A stretch of DNA of 64,000 bases from Mactra quadrangularis (Eukaryota > Mollusca > Bivalvia > Venerida > Mactridae), in contig CM046298.1 in the NCBI GenBank assembly GCA_025267735.1, positions 26,295,866 through 26,359,865 of the forward strand, written 5' to 3'. Of the stretch, positions 1 to 10,660 are shown one piece after another. Every line of letters starts with the position of its first letter. Position 1 is the stretch's first letter. A program made the position numbers and the translations under genes. The notes beneath the pieces are model-generated. The model worked only from the letters and a program-made list of their open reading frames with translations. It ran no database searches and had not been told where the DNA came from.

Positions 1-181
1 TACTAGTTTCGCCTATTGATATAAGTCTAGCATGCCACAACATTAAAAGTCCTAGAGCCAATGTTACACCGGAACATAGTATAAATTGATATAATACTGC
101 TACATGATAATAATATTCTTTATAATTTTCTCTGTCTGGTGGGTCATCATTTATTATAAACGATTGAGCTTCTGTCTTGTC
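1..181 (-). CDS. ZDHHC16: ZDHHC16-like coding exon 6, cut by window edge
   Basis: Begins after acceptor ttctag with DKTEAQSF and encodes the fourth transmembrane helix ([15 protein letters not shown]) followed by [12 protein letters not shown], a hallmark of this subfamily. The open frame continues out of the window. Confidence 0.9.
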
Positions 182-3100
182 CTAGAATAAATACAAGGAT
201 TATAAAATTAAAATCATAACAAGTAAAAACAGAATGAACATAAGTATAATGAAACCTTTTAGTTTTTATCTGTTTTTTTTAGACTTTCAGCAATTTCACC
301 GAAAGGCTTAAGTTATACCACAAGTCGAAAACTATCGACTATTCAAACGCCTGACCAGTTTAACCTGTGGAGTGATGCATGTGTCTCTGATTTACTATGC
401 AATTTATTTCTAGGTGATAAAAGTAGTTCCATCAATCAACTGATGCTTCTTTCTTTCAGTGTTAGTGACAGGTAAGCATGTGAATGGGCGGAGTCAAATC
501 TCGTTAATACAATAAGCAGTAGTATTTGCCAGTTATACAGGATAGAATAAACACTTTGCCCGCATTTTTTGCCCTGCACGGTTTATACTTGAATCTAATG
601 TGTAAGGAGTAATCATTCATATGGATTCTTTAGGTCTCAATGTACATGAAAGTATTTCTGTATTTCAATACTTCGATTTATAGGTTTTGATGCCATGTCA
701 ACATAAATTATGGTAATTTTTCTGAGGTCAGCTTACCTAAATGTGACCTAGCTTTTTTCTGTATTTGTCAATGACTAGTAAATATTATTTTACATATTCA
801 TTATACATAAATCATCATATTTTACAGTTGTATGTCAAGTCACATAATAATATGAAAATTGTCATTATTAGAACACTGATCTAATGCTTTCAAGTGTTTC
901 TACACAGTTTTGAGAGTTTTTAAAAATTGACATTTAAGTTGAAATCAGAACTAACAGCTTTAATACAGTAAATTAATAAATTACCTTAGGATTATATATT
1001 ACATCATGAAGAGCATTTAATGGATACATGAAGGCTGGAAAACGTGTTGGCTGTAAATAGAAAAATATGAAAATTATTAATACTTGTTCCGTACTATTTA
1101 AGTAGGAGCAATGATCCATGGTAGGATGTGGCTTAAGGGTCGAGAGGTCCCAGGTTCCATCCCCACTAGGGACACTGCTAATTTCCTTGCGCAAGAAATT
1201 AACCTACAATTGTTTCACCCCACACAGGTGTAAATGGGTACTGTGAGGGATTACCTGCCAGAAAGTGATTTCAATGACCGTGAGTTATCATACAAAATTA
1301 TTAAGTCAGCTGAACATGTATATGGAAGCAGACATTAATCCGCACTTTAACTTTTTTTAACTTTAAATAATGTAGAGGATGTCCATGAAATTTTTGTAAG
1401 AGTATTTTTTAATTGAATGAACTCATTAAATACTATGTATTGATTCATGCTACTATAACAATCAAAATTTACGAATAATGAATATCACATAAATTAGTGA
1501 TCCGGTAGAAACACTCTCTCACTCAGGAACAAAATGATACACTTTTGATGAACTGCAGAAACACATAATAAACATTTATTACATAACTAACTGGGACTAA
1601 TTTTTTACTCAAATTACAAAACTTATTTTTAATAGTAAAACCTTTCACATACAGTGTCAATTATCAGAGCATTTTTGTTTAGTTTTTTTTTGGAAGGGGC
1701 CTTATTTACAATCATGATTTAAAAAATTGTACGGGAAGGGGCTGTAAACAGCCCCTATTATATAAGGAAAGAAGTCCTGATTATTATCAATATTTTAAAC
1801 TTTTCTTACCTTATCACCATAGAAATGCTGCCTAAATAGTTCATGTCCAGTCCAGCTTACATAAACAGTACCAAACCACATATACACACAAAATAAGAAG
1901 AAATATCTATGATTATTATGACCAACACAATTATTTAACCATGCTGATATAATGTTAAGCAAAAAATTATGTTTTACAACACATCCAAATTACGGAGGCT
2001 AGCACGCTTAGCTTTAACCAGGCACTTAGCCTAGACATTTGTCTAGATATAGTACTCATCTACCTTTCCAGAAGACTGACAATTTTACCAAATGCATTAT
2101 TAATGGAGAAAGAAAAATGGACTTCATTTCAAATTTATATGGAAGGTTATAACCTGGCTGGGTGAGACTCACACCATCAACCTTTTCGAAACATCAGATT
2201 CAAATTCTGAAAGAAGCCAAAAGCGCTGTGGACCTGGGTTATATAATACTATAACCACAAGATGTTAAAATGGATTAATCTTTCAAAATATAAATATACA
2301 TCATTCTCCATTCAAAAGGATGCCATATGAGACTGGAGACTGGAGCAACAGTTCCAAGACATCATTAAACCAGACTTAAACAACTTTAAAACATAAAATA
2401 GGTGTCAGTACTTCATATTTAGTTTCATTAAAATTGACCAAACATAAGTCTATAAATGTTTACATTAGTAATACTTAATTTATAATGTTATAATAGTCTG
2501 TATATCAAAATAGACTCTTGTAAACTATAAATCTATTATCAGCAGTTGACAATAATGGCTGCACAATTTACAGCAAACTCCTGCGAAAAAAATCTTTCAC
2601 TTCCATCACTTTCGTGCCATCAGTTATTCAGTACTACAAGTACTTTGATTTATGACATTATCACATAGTTAACAAGTCTACCAATGTTTTACATTGGCCA
2701 ACCATTACTTTTGTTAGCACACTGTGTCACAGTAAACCAGTTTATTAAAGGATACGACAATGATGATCCATCTTTAATATACATTTACCACATATAGTAC
2801 AATGGTGGGTTCTAGGTGGTTTTGGTGATATACATTTCTTACATATAGATACTATCTCTGGAACATTCTGAAAATATATTTAAAGTATATGAGTTTATCA
2901 GTGTTCTTCTGAAGATTTTAAAACATGTGTCTCAATGACCCCATAGGGCAAAACTTTTGGGGACATTTAAAACTTAATTGAGACCCAGAAGACATTGATG
3001 TTTTTGTTTCCAATGTAATTGATACTCTTAAATCATTAATACATTTTATTTTCTTTAAAAATTCATTTATGTTGAAGCAAAGAAACTTCTGTACAAGCTT

Positions 3101-5311
3101 GTGTTAGAACCAATCAAAATTACTTTTTAATAATATCAGATAACATCTAAATCTCTGACTTGAATGAAACCCGGACACTGATGTGTCCCTTGGCACACTT
3201 GCACAATTTCACATGTAAAATAAGCAAGTTCATGTACATAACAATCAGGTTTTAATCAGATTGATCATATAGCACATTATATAAGACAACAGTTTTAGAA
3301 AAATACAAAAATTAAAATAAACATACCTGATCTGGAGGTGTTCCAGGCTGGGTAAATACTGCCATTATATAATGAAATATTATATTTGCTAATAACCAAT
3401 GTCCAAATATAAGATGAAACACAGTTAATGGTAGACTATTATCATAGACATGGGGTAACAAACATACATAAAATATTGTAACAATAGATGTGGTCATCAC
3501 TGAAACCAAGGTTACAAAAAACTGAAAAAGAAGAAAATGCAAATAAAAATTAGGTTGTTCCAGGCTTACACAATTACTGTTTTGTATATATTTGTTTGTT
3601 TTGTTGGGTTTAACGCTGTAGCAACACATTTTATAGGTCATATATAATTATTATAACGGCGGTCAGTCAACCTACTCACTCCTCCTGGAAAGGCTAAATC
3701 TTTGGATTTAGCTGTTAACCAACTACTAAGCACACACTTTCGTCAGTGACTGACAACTGCCCTACATAATAAAAAATCATTGGTAGGAGGGAGAATGGCC
3801 GTAGAAATAATTTCATGACCAAACTCCACGAAAGTATGCCCCGCCCGGGAATCGAACCCACGACCCCTCGATCAGTAGACTTGCGTGCTACCAACTGAGC
3901 TAGCCGGGCGGCTTGTTTTGTATAAAAAATGATGTAAGAATTAACACTGAATTTATCACAAGTATTAAATACTGCCAGTTAAACAATTCACATCTCACCA
4001 GATCTTAGTACAATACTAGTTAAATTATGTCATATACAAAAGCTGCACTCAGGTATTATGAAAATTTATCACATACATGGAATAATTCTTTTATTAGTTT
4101 AAATGTACCTAACTGTAACCAGGAAAAGTATGTGACCTCTTTAAAATAATCTTATGTCAAATAAAACTAATTATGATGATGACAATGGTAATGATGTACA
4201 ACAAGTAAATCTGTGAGCTAATGCTCACTAGTGATACCCCCGCCAAAATCTAAAAATATGCGACAAACAGGAAGTAGATGAGCAAGGAGCATGAAATCGC
4301 TTTACACCATATGGGACTATGGGATGAAGCAATATGCAAAGTATGAGGCTGCTGCATGATATAGTTGCTGAGAAAACTGCGACGGAAATTTTGTAACGGA
4401 CGGACGGACGGACGGACGCACGGACAAGGGTAAAACAGTATACCCCCCTCTTCTTCGAAGCGAGGGTATAATAATAATAACAATAATAATCATTACGATA
4501 ATAATAGTCAATGGCCAGAAAAATTCTAACAGGATTCCATTTGTTTTAAGTTCTTTGAGAACATAAATGTTAATTAGGGCTGTCATTGATAGAAAATTTT
4601 GTATCGATATATCGAACGGCGATTATCGGTGATATATCGATATATCGAGTCAGACAAGGAGTGTAACAGAAACTCCTAGAACTCCAGTATATATATACTA
4701 TATGATGTTATGCATGATGTCCAAAGACTTTTCAGACATAACACAAACTGTGTCCGTGACAGCCCATTTCATCGATTCAGGTGAAATAAGATAAATACAA
4801 CACAGTGATTAGATGTCACCTTCATTTAGTTTATAGCTATATAAAATGCTTGATTGTATAGATATTCTAAATTGCGAATCAATATCGGATAGACTGTCAA
4901 GAGTCGGTGAATCATCGATATCGCGATTTCCGATGACGGCCCTAATGTTAATGCAAAAAAAATTAATCAGTAGCCATTGAGAGATATATATATGTATCAT
5001 TAGAACATAGACAGTAATTCAACACTAATTGTTTGAAGTTAAAAAAGAATTTTAAAAAAGTAAACAATACTTACTGGTCCTAAATATTTGGCAAAACGAT
5101 CCACAAACCAAAACATAGGTTCTACCAATGTTTCAAATGCCAGTAAAACAGTAGTGAAGTAATTGTAACATAATGTCATGTATAGCACACTGAAATAGTC
5201 TAAACATTTTCGTAGTTTTCTTCTTATTTTCCATGGCAACCACTTAATTAAAGATGGCATATGTACAATACTAAGTATATATCCAGCAAATGGATTAGCT
5301 GTGTGAAGCAT
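1..5311 (-). CDS. ZDHHC16: ZDHHC16-like palmitoyltransferase, six coding exons, 3' end off the window
   Basis: Protein S-acyltransferase of the DHHC family, which transfers palmitate to cysteines of target proteins at ER/Golgi membranes. Coding exons are 5311-5075, 3521-3327, 2867-2756, 1943-1810, 1050-985 and 181-1, all with AG/GT borders and a continuous frame of about 308 codons. In order, I see a short N-terminal region, two membrane segments (about residues 80-100 and 115-137), the zinc-binding cysteine-rich domain (C153 to about V188) with catalytic DHHC at 178-181 followed by PWLNNCVGH, a third membrane segment (about 195-212) and a fourth (about 278-300) ending LISIGETS. The order and the sequence around DHHC and LISxGETS match vertebrate ZDHHC16 (about 377 residues), so roughly 70 residues lie beyond position 1. 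A YttttcAG acceptor sits 5 bases before the ATG, so a non-coding 5' exon probably lies upstream. The introns carry SINE and hAT insertions. Confidence 0.93.
309..612 (-). repeat. Dispersed repeat, copy 1 (inverted mate at 59 kb)
   Basis: Lies in the ZDHHC16 intron between coding exons 5 and 6. Read on the minus strand, it matches 58982-59516 at both ends: an ATTACTCCTTA start with GATTCAAGTA, and an end with AGGTTAAACTGGTCAGGC then CGACTTGTGGTATAA. The middle differs in length. No coding potential. Family unknown. Confidence 0.7.
985..1050 (-). CDS. ZDHHC16: ZDHHC16-like coding exon 5
   Basis: Twenty-two codons (PTRFPAF...VIYNPK) between acceptor tttacag and donor gtaatt, phase 0 at both ends. 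It lies in the variable cytosolic loop between membrane segments 3 and 4. It is supported mainly by frame continuity and splice sites, less by conservation. Confidence 0.75.
1095..1370 (+). mobile_element. tRNA-like SINE, diverged
   Basis: Lies in the ZDHHC16 intron between coding exons 4 and 5. It has a B-box-like GGTTCCATCCC after a cloverleaf-sized segment, a body of about 200 bases, and a T-rich, microsatellite-like end (ctttaactttttttaacttt). It is not the same family as the other SINEs in the window. Borders are approximate. Confidence 0.4.
1810..1943 (-). CDS. ZDHHC16: ZDHHC16-like coding exon 4
   Basis: Completes the split proline codon and continues [14 protein letters not shown], the strongly conserved sequence after DHHC, then the third transmembrane helix. 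Ends ...FRQHFYGDK at donor gtaaga, phase 0. Confidence 0.93.
2756..2867 (-). CDS. ZDHHC16: ZDHHC16-like coding exon 3 (DHHC cysteine-rich domain)
   Basis: Encodes residues 145-181 plus one base. It contains CKKC, RTHHC, CGKC and the catalytic MDHHC, which are the zinc ligands and active-site cysteine of DHHC enzymes. It ends at donor gtatcc, splitting the following proline codon. Confidence 0.95.
3327..3521 (-). CDS. ZDHHC16: ZDHHC16-like coding exon 2
   Basis: Encodes residues 80-144 between acceptor ttttcag and donor gtatgt. It holds the first two transmembrane helices and the TQPGTPP element that corresponds to the conserved DPG-like motif preceding the cysteine-rich domain. Phase 0 at both ends. 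Confidence 0.92.
3589..3913 (-). mobile_element. tRNA-headed SINE family 1, intact copy with target duplication
   Basis: The minus strand starts with a tRNA-like head carrying A box TAGCTCAGTTGG and B box GGTTCGATTCC, then a body (GGCCATTCTCCCTCC...) and an (AAAC)n-type tail after GCGTTAAACCC. An 11-bp direct repeat TGTTTTGTATA flanks it (3578-3588 and 3914-3924), the mark of LINE-mediated insertion. It sits in the first coding intron of ZDHHC16, in the same orientation as the gene. Confidence 0.88.
4234..4469. mobile_element. Small inverted-repeat element with GGAC microsatellite
   Basis: Starts ATACCCCCGC and ends GCGAGGGTAT, a 10-bp terminal inverted repeat with one mismatch. It carries a (GGAC)n run at about 4398-4426 and is followed by an (AAT)n tract. 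Two short open frames inside are by-products of this repeat. Confidence 0.55.
4575..4944. mobile_element. hAT-type MITE, 370 bp, 8-bp target duplication
   Basis: Ends are TAGGGCTGTCATTGAT and the inverted ATCCGATGACGGCCCTA-like end. Perfect 8-bp direct repeats ATGTTAAT flank it (4567-4574, 4945-4952). Both termini carry palindromic ATCGATAT-type repeats. The 8-bp duplication and short TIRs indicate the hAT superfamily. No transposase is present. Confidence 0.85.
5075..5311 (-). CDS. ZDHHC16: ZDHHC16-like coding exon 1
   Basis: Encodes residues 1-79, from MLHTANPF to RFAKYLGP, ending at donor gtaagt in phase 0. It matches the vertebrate N-terminal stretch with the FEPVYWLVD-like motif (here VEPMFWFVD). 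A good acceptor (cttttcag) lies immediately 5' of the ATG, so this is probably not the first transcribed exon. Confidence 0.88.
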
Positions 5312-5315
5312 TCAA

Positions 5316-6469
5316 CTGAAAAGACAATGATACAAATATAAATGTACAGAAATGTATCATATTACATGTTTAAGTATTGTATGATAAAAATAGTCAAGTG
5401 TTAAAAAACATAAATTTATTTAAGTGCATTTTTCAAGATACAAACTTTTATTTATAGTGGGTACTACATACCCATCATATGTTTATTCATGTAATTTTGC
5501 TATAAACATTGTAATCGTTTTATGTAATAAATTATATTGTACTGTATTGTATATAACAGTTAACATCATTGATTGTGATGTAATCATTGTATTGTTATAA
5601 TTGTTAATCACTAGAAACTGTATAGTTTTTGTGAATAAATGTATGTTCTGCTCTGCTCTGTTCTGTTAACATCAGCTATAGTTTGTTTTTTCTTAACTGT
5701 CAAAACATGAATAAACTTCACGGTGACTTGGTGCTCTTTGTCTAACACTTGTGATATTGAGATAGTGTGTAATCATTTACCGTGAAATTATTCAAACTTT
5801 GACAGTTGAGAAAAAATTGGCAATACGAATAGCTTCTAGCCAAGATCTTAACTACAATTTGTGATTGTAATGCATCTTTCTTGCATTTTTACACTACTTC
5901 AATTTTGCAATGATTTATATACATTGTACATGTAACACTTAAAGGGAAAACAAAGTCACTAAGAAATAATTTCATGTTACTTATCAGTGTTATAATTAGA
6001 TTTCATCAACTGTCAGTGGCACATACATTAACCCCACTGATATAAATTTTAACTACAGTACTTCTGTACTCTTGTTCGATAATATTTTCATATCAGCAAC
6101 TTAATGTATGAGTCAATGACAGATGAATAGAATTTAAAAATACTTGTGAATATAACAAAAATAAAACCTTCAAAATATTTTAAGTTTTAACATATATCGT
6201 ATAAAGTGTAGTCACTAATCAATGTAAAATTTTACTCACAATACGATTTACATAAATCAAAGTGTTAAATTTTTCCTTTTAAACAAAATACTATGTAAGT
6301 ATATTTCAGTCAATTTAGTTTTGCTCTATAGAACATTGTTCACCCTTCAAACTGATAAGAAAAAGCAACTACTACTTGAAATACATGTAACAATTACTAG
6401 TGTCTAAAAATAGAAATTTATATGCTTTTAAATATATTGCCACATCATTAAAACAATATTTTACACAGA
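5316..6469. other. AT-rich non-coding stretch
   Basis: Apart from the inverted repeat at 5686-5816 and a TGTTCTGCTC-type microsatellite after an AATAAA at about 5630-5665, which may be an old LINE 3' end, I see no gene. A 5' non-coding exon of ZDHHC16 could lie here or beyond the next element, but no site stands out. Confidence 0.4.
5686..5816. repeat. Hairpin MITE family A, copy 1
   Basis: A 131-bp near-palindrome. The left arm TTTTTTCTTAACTGTCAAA is complementary to the right arm ending TTTGACAGTTGAGAAAAAA, with arms of about 38 bases. A second copy of the same family is at 30383-30516. Confidence 0.75.
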
Positions 6470-6477
6470 GTAACACC

Positions 6478-8401
6478 CAGGGACCAGGAAATTTGCCGAA
6501 GTCAATCGGTCCAAAACCGTCCGAGTACCGGATACGGGTTTTAACGTGTACCGTACGGACCCGATCGTTTATTGTACTTTATTCACGACCATGTTAGTAC
6601 TTATTTTTTGCTCCCTTTTATTAGGAATGCATACGATACATTGGCATAGTTTGTTTAAATTTTTACAAAACTTAACTTCTATCTAGCATAAAAACGTGTT
6701 TTCCGAAATTACTCCCCGCAATCGTCGTTCAGTTCAATAAACAGAACTTGAAAAAGGCTGTTTCATCTAGTTCTAATGTTGTTGGAAAACTCCGTCATAA
6801 TGTGGGGGAATTATTTTAACTGCGCATGCGCAAAAAACGGGTCCAAAGTAAATGTCTCTCATTTTTAAGCATCGTTTGCAAACGTAAAATAATGATAAGC
6901 TTTTTTAATTACACACGTAGATTAAAACGTTTCTCATACGAAGTGACGATTTAGCGTGGGTCTCGAAAATGTATGACATCTCATCACAATGGTTCAAGCG
7001 GTTTCGTTTAACACAAAAGATTATCAAATCGTGCATAGTACACCTATTTATAGATAAATTAATGACAAAACTGTTCGTTTTGAAAATTATTTTCGTTGAA
7101 TTTGGAATTTAGACCAGTTCATTGTTATTGTTATGATGTCTATAAATAGTAACAAGGAGATGATAAAAACTACAGGTAACCGTTTGCTGGTTGGCAAGAA
7201 ATGATAGCGAGTAAATACAATTAAAACACAGTAAATTTAAAATTGCAATTACTAAGTCATTTGTCATCAAACAATTAAGTATTTTATATCACTAGAAAGG
7301 TCTTGACATTCATATTTTGAATATTTAAAAATTATTTGTCAAAAAAGAATTGTTTTTTATATGCGAGTGTTTAAACCTAGTGCTTCAAACCGGCAAGAAG
7401 ATAGACAAATGATAGTTCAAATGACAGGTTTAAATCACCTCGTATATTTTTTTTAAATCAAAATTTTGGCAATTTTCTTATATTTTAAAAATATGAATTT
7501 CAAAAGCTTTCTATCAACAAATAAAAAAGTTATCTTGATTTAAAAATTCTGCTGCTATCAAATGTATGTAAACTTTGGTTTCTTTCTGCCAACCAGTAAA
7601 TCAGCCAAAATATAGGTAGCAGGTGCTTGTGACGTCATCCGTAAACGGGTCCAAATCATTTGTTCATCAAAGAAGAGTGAAGTGAAGTTGAATTTTGATC
7701 ATCAACAACTGTACCTTCGATTTATAAGAATTTTGCGTAGAAACATGTCCTAAGATAATTTCTTATTATTCACATCTCAATTTAAGACGTAAAAATAAAT
7801 CAGAGACATAGATCTAATTCCCTGAATAAATCAAGAATCAAGTCAAACAAATTAAAGATTAAACGAATACATCAATCAGGAATTGACAACAAAAGCAATT
7901 AAATTGTTTTCTTTAATTATTCATAAAACATTCTTTACAAAACATTATTGTTTTTAACAAGTTTACAGGTTTCAAACAGACCGATTGAAAAACGTAATCG
8001 GTTCGATGGACACGATTAAGTAAGAACATATTCTTCTGCTGTTCTTCAAATTAATCGAGTGCAAATCAAGCGTACCTTGCTGTGCTCGATCTTAAAAAAA
8101 TATCACTGCGTCAACGCCCGATGATACATGTAACCATGGATACATATACAGGGTCCTTGATATAACCTATGGACAATTAAGCAGGATATTACTGCAATAA
8201 ACAAGTGGGTTTATTCAACTGATCGATGTATGATAACATTTTATCAATACGTTTTCTTGAAAATTATGAAAATTAAAGGTTTGAGGTCAAATTTTGCGAG
8301 TTTTTCCCGGACCGATTTTTTTACGGATTTTGAAATCTCAATCGGTCCAAAATGAAAAAATCGGTCCGAAAACCGAAAAACCGGCGATTTCCTGGTCCCT
8401 G
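6478..8401. mobile_element. Non-autonomous hAT element, 1.9 kb, perfect 8-bp target duplication
   Basis: Terminal inverted repeats CAGGGACCAGGAAAT / ATTTCCTGGTCCCTG. Perfect 8-bp direct repeats GTAACACC lie outside (6470-6477, 8402-8409). Sub-terminal repeats of the CGGTCCAAAA type occur at both ends. No open frame long enough for a transposase. A segment at about 6895-7050 resembles 11785-11945 in the second hAT element, so the two families share internal sequence. Confidence 0.9.
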
Positions 8402-8409
8402 GTAACACC

Positions 8410-10170
8410 GATATGGAAAAAAGTGAGGATATCATGGAAAATTTGCAAATTTCATTCCATTATCTTATCAGTAATGAATGTTTGTTAACAAATATAACTA
8501 TGGTCATGGTTCAGTGCTTTCAACATTGGATTTTGCCATCCTGGTTAGATTTGGCAAGGTAAGTCATACTAATCCAAGGATAGTGTCAACATTCTTTTGC
8601 ATGGGGGAACAATTGCTGTATTCTTTTGTAAGGCGAGCGATCCAAGGTAAGGAAAAAATATATAGGAAAGCTGATAATGTACATGTATTATATAAACTTA
8701 TTGAAATAACTGAAACATGTATTCAAGTATTTTAAATTCAAACAAACAAATTGATATTTAGGATATGTATGTTTCTACCTAGCATGTTTTAGTAAAATGT
8801 TATCATGTGTGTCCTTATCTAGAATAAAGTGGGTGGATAATTGAAAAAGCTGTGAGTAACAACATTTGTGCTTGATATGGTTTACTTTGTAGATTAAATG
8901 TATCTTTTTTTTAGTTTTCTTCTCAAATTAGGTGACAATTTTAATATTGGATTAATATAAACCAAAAAAAAAGTTAAAGACCTATATACCAGAAGCTAGG
9001 GTATAATTTTAATCTCATAAAAGTCAACTTGGAACATAAAAAGGTCAATATTCAAATGTTTTCTTGATCAAATGGCACCCCTTATCTTGGAGGAGCCTGT
9101 TAATCAGTGTTTGACATAATGTCCTAAATAACAGCCCTCTTAAACCTGCTGAGACAAATGAATCCAAGAAAACCACATGCCTAAGATATTATCGCAACTC
9201 ATCCTTTATTAGGACTACATCGGTATACAATATATATCGAATACGGGTATTGTAGGTTCGATTTTGCTTAAGGTCTTCAGCAAACCCATGTGTATACTGT
9301 TAATGAACGTTTACGCTGAAGACAAGTCTATGATATAAGTCCACCAATAATCGTATACATTCATTGAGTATGCAATGGAGTAAGTCGAAGAATATCCCGT
9401 TAAAATAATGTATAATCTTTTAATTTGTCAATTTACAACATATAAAAAGCCCATTCCGAATGTAAAATACACCACAGTTTCCAATAGGTCTTAAAATTCA
9501 ATACTCTGCCGCCGTCTTGACAAAATGTTTGACCATGTGACGTTGAGATCGTCCTGACCGACATTGATGGTCATGAACACATTACCATGTGCTTCAACCA
9601 CGCTACATTTATTTACAAAATAATTTCATTGAAAATAAACATAAAATGTTAATTTTTTCTTTAGTTGTATGTAATCTACGAGGGGTGTCCCAGTAAATCG
9701 TGGATTCTGTTTATGGCGGAAAAAATATGCGCAACTTTAGCACCAACTTTTAGCTGCCATTAATGCATGTTTTGTGAGTACGTATGCTAAATTTTTAGAC
9801 GGTTAATTAGAAAATAAAAGTTTTGCTTCAATAAATAAGACACTAGGTATGACAACGCGGCGCAAGCCAACGTCATTTTAAAATGTCAGGTCTATGAAAT
9901 CATTTTTATTCACTCTCCAAGTTCGCCTTGTTGTGAACAGTGACAAATACTGGCAATGTATTTACTTAATATTTATATAACAGAAGAACATCCGTATGAT
10001 AAAATAGTTATGTAGGGTCTTATATTTAGGACTAGACTATTCCCTGAAGATGGGGGTGTCACAAGTAATATAACTGTTGCCTTATCACTTCGTTCATCTG
10101 GATTGAATATTGACATGTATCAATTTAAGAAGTAGACTATGATGTTAAGAAATACCATAGACAAAGCTGC
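8410..10170. other. Intergenic, no gene recognised
   Basis: Only short frames. A mariner-like end (ACGAGGGGTGTCCC) is at about 9680 without a partner, and a half-hairpin related to 16459-16516 is at about 10013-10035. The minus strand at about 9505-9525 has an AAGACGGCGGC motif close to a TGACGT, a possible promoter or 5' exon for ZDHHC16, but this is weak. Confidence 0.3.
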
Positions 10171-10660
10171 CATAACGCAGGGCAGGATCCAGAAGGGTCG
10201 TAAGTAGGGGTGACTATTGCGGCCAAAAACACTATCGCGATAGTATTGCGATAATAAAAGTACTATTGCAATAGTATTGCAATAGTCAAAAAACTATTGC
10301 GATACTATCACGATAGTTTTTTATTATAAAAACAATGGTAAACAGTCTCAAGTCTTTTACAATAAACAATGGGTTTGAATTTGAAATATCTCTGGCACTT
10401 TGAGAATGAGCTGGTTCTCTATTAGAGGGTATATCATTGGTTTAGTTTTTGGTCCAGATTTATTCACATTAGTGAAGATAAGGATTTTGAAAGGGAAACT
10501 GCATGGTGCTTCCTCGTCAAATAATCCTTTAAATTGGAGGTATCCACTGTACTGTAGTACTATTTGGCAATTTCAAAATCGCCGCTCCATGCAGGCATGC
10601 TTTTACTTCCATTACGGCGAGTATTTGATCAAATAAGATGATTACTGGTATCTCTTTAAT

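Noticed and set aside
4244..4586. Two overlapping minus-strand frames of 77 and 89 codons
   Set aside because: They read through an inverted-repeat element and its (GGAC)n and (AAT)n tracts.
8478..8735. 85-codon plus-strand frame
   Set aside because: No homology, no splice context, and similar frames are expected in AT-rich DNA of this size.
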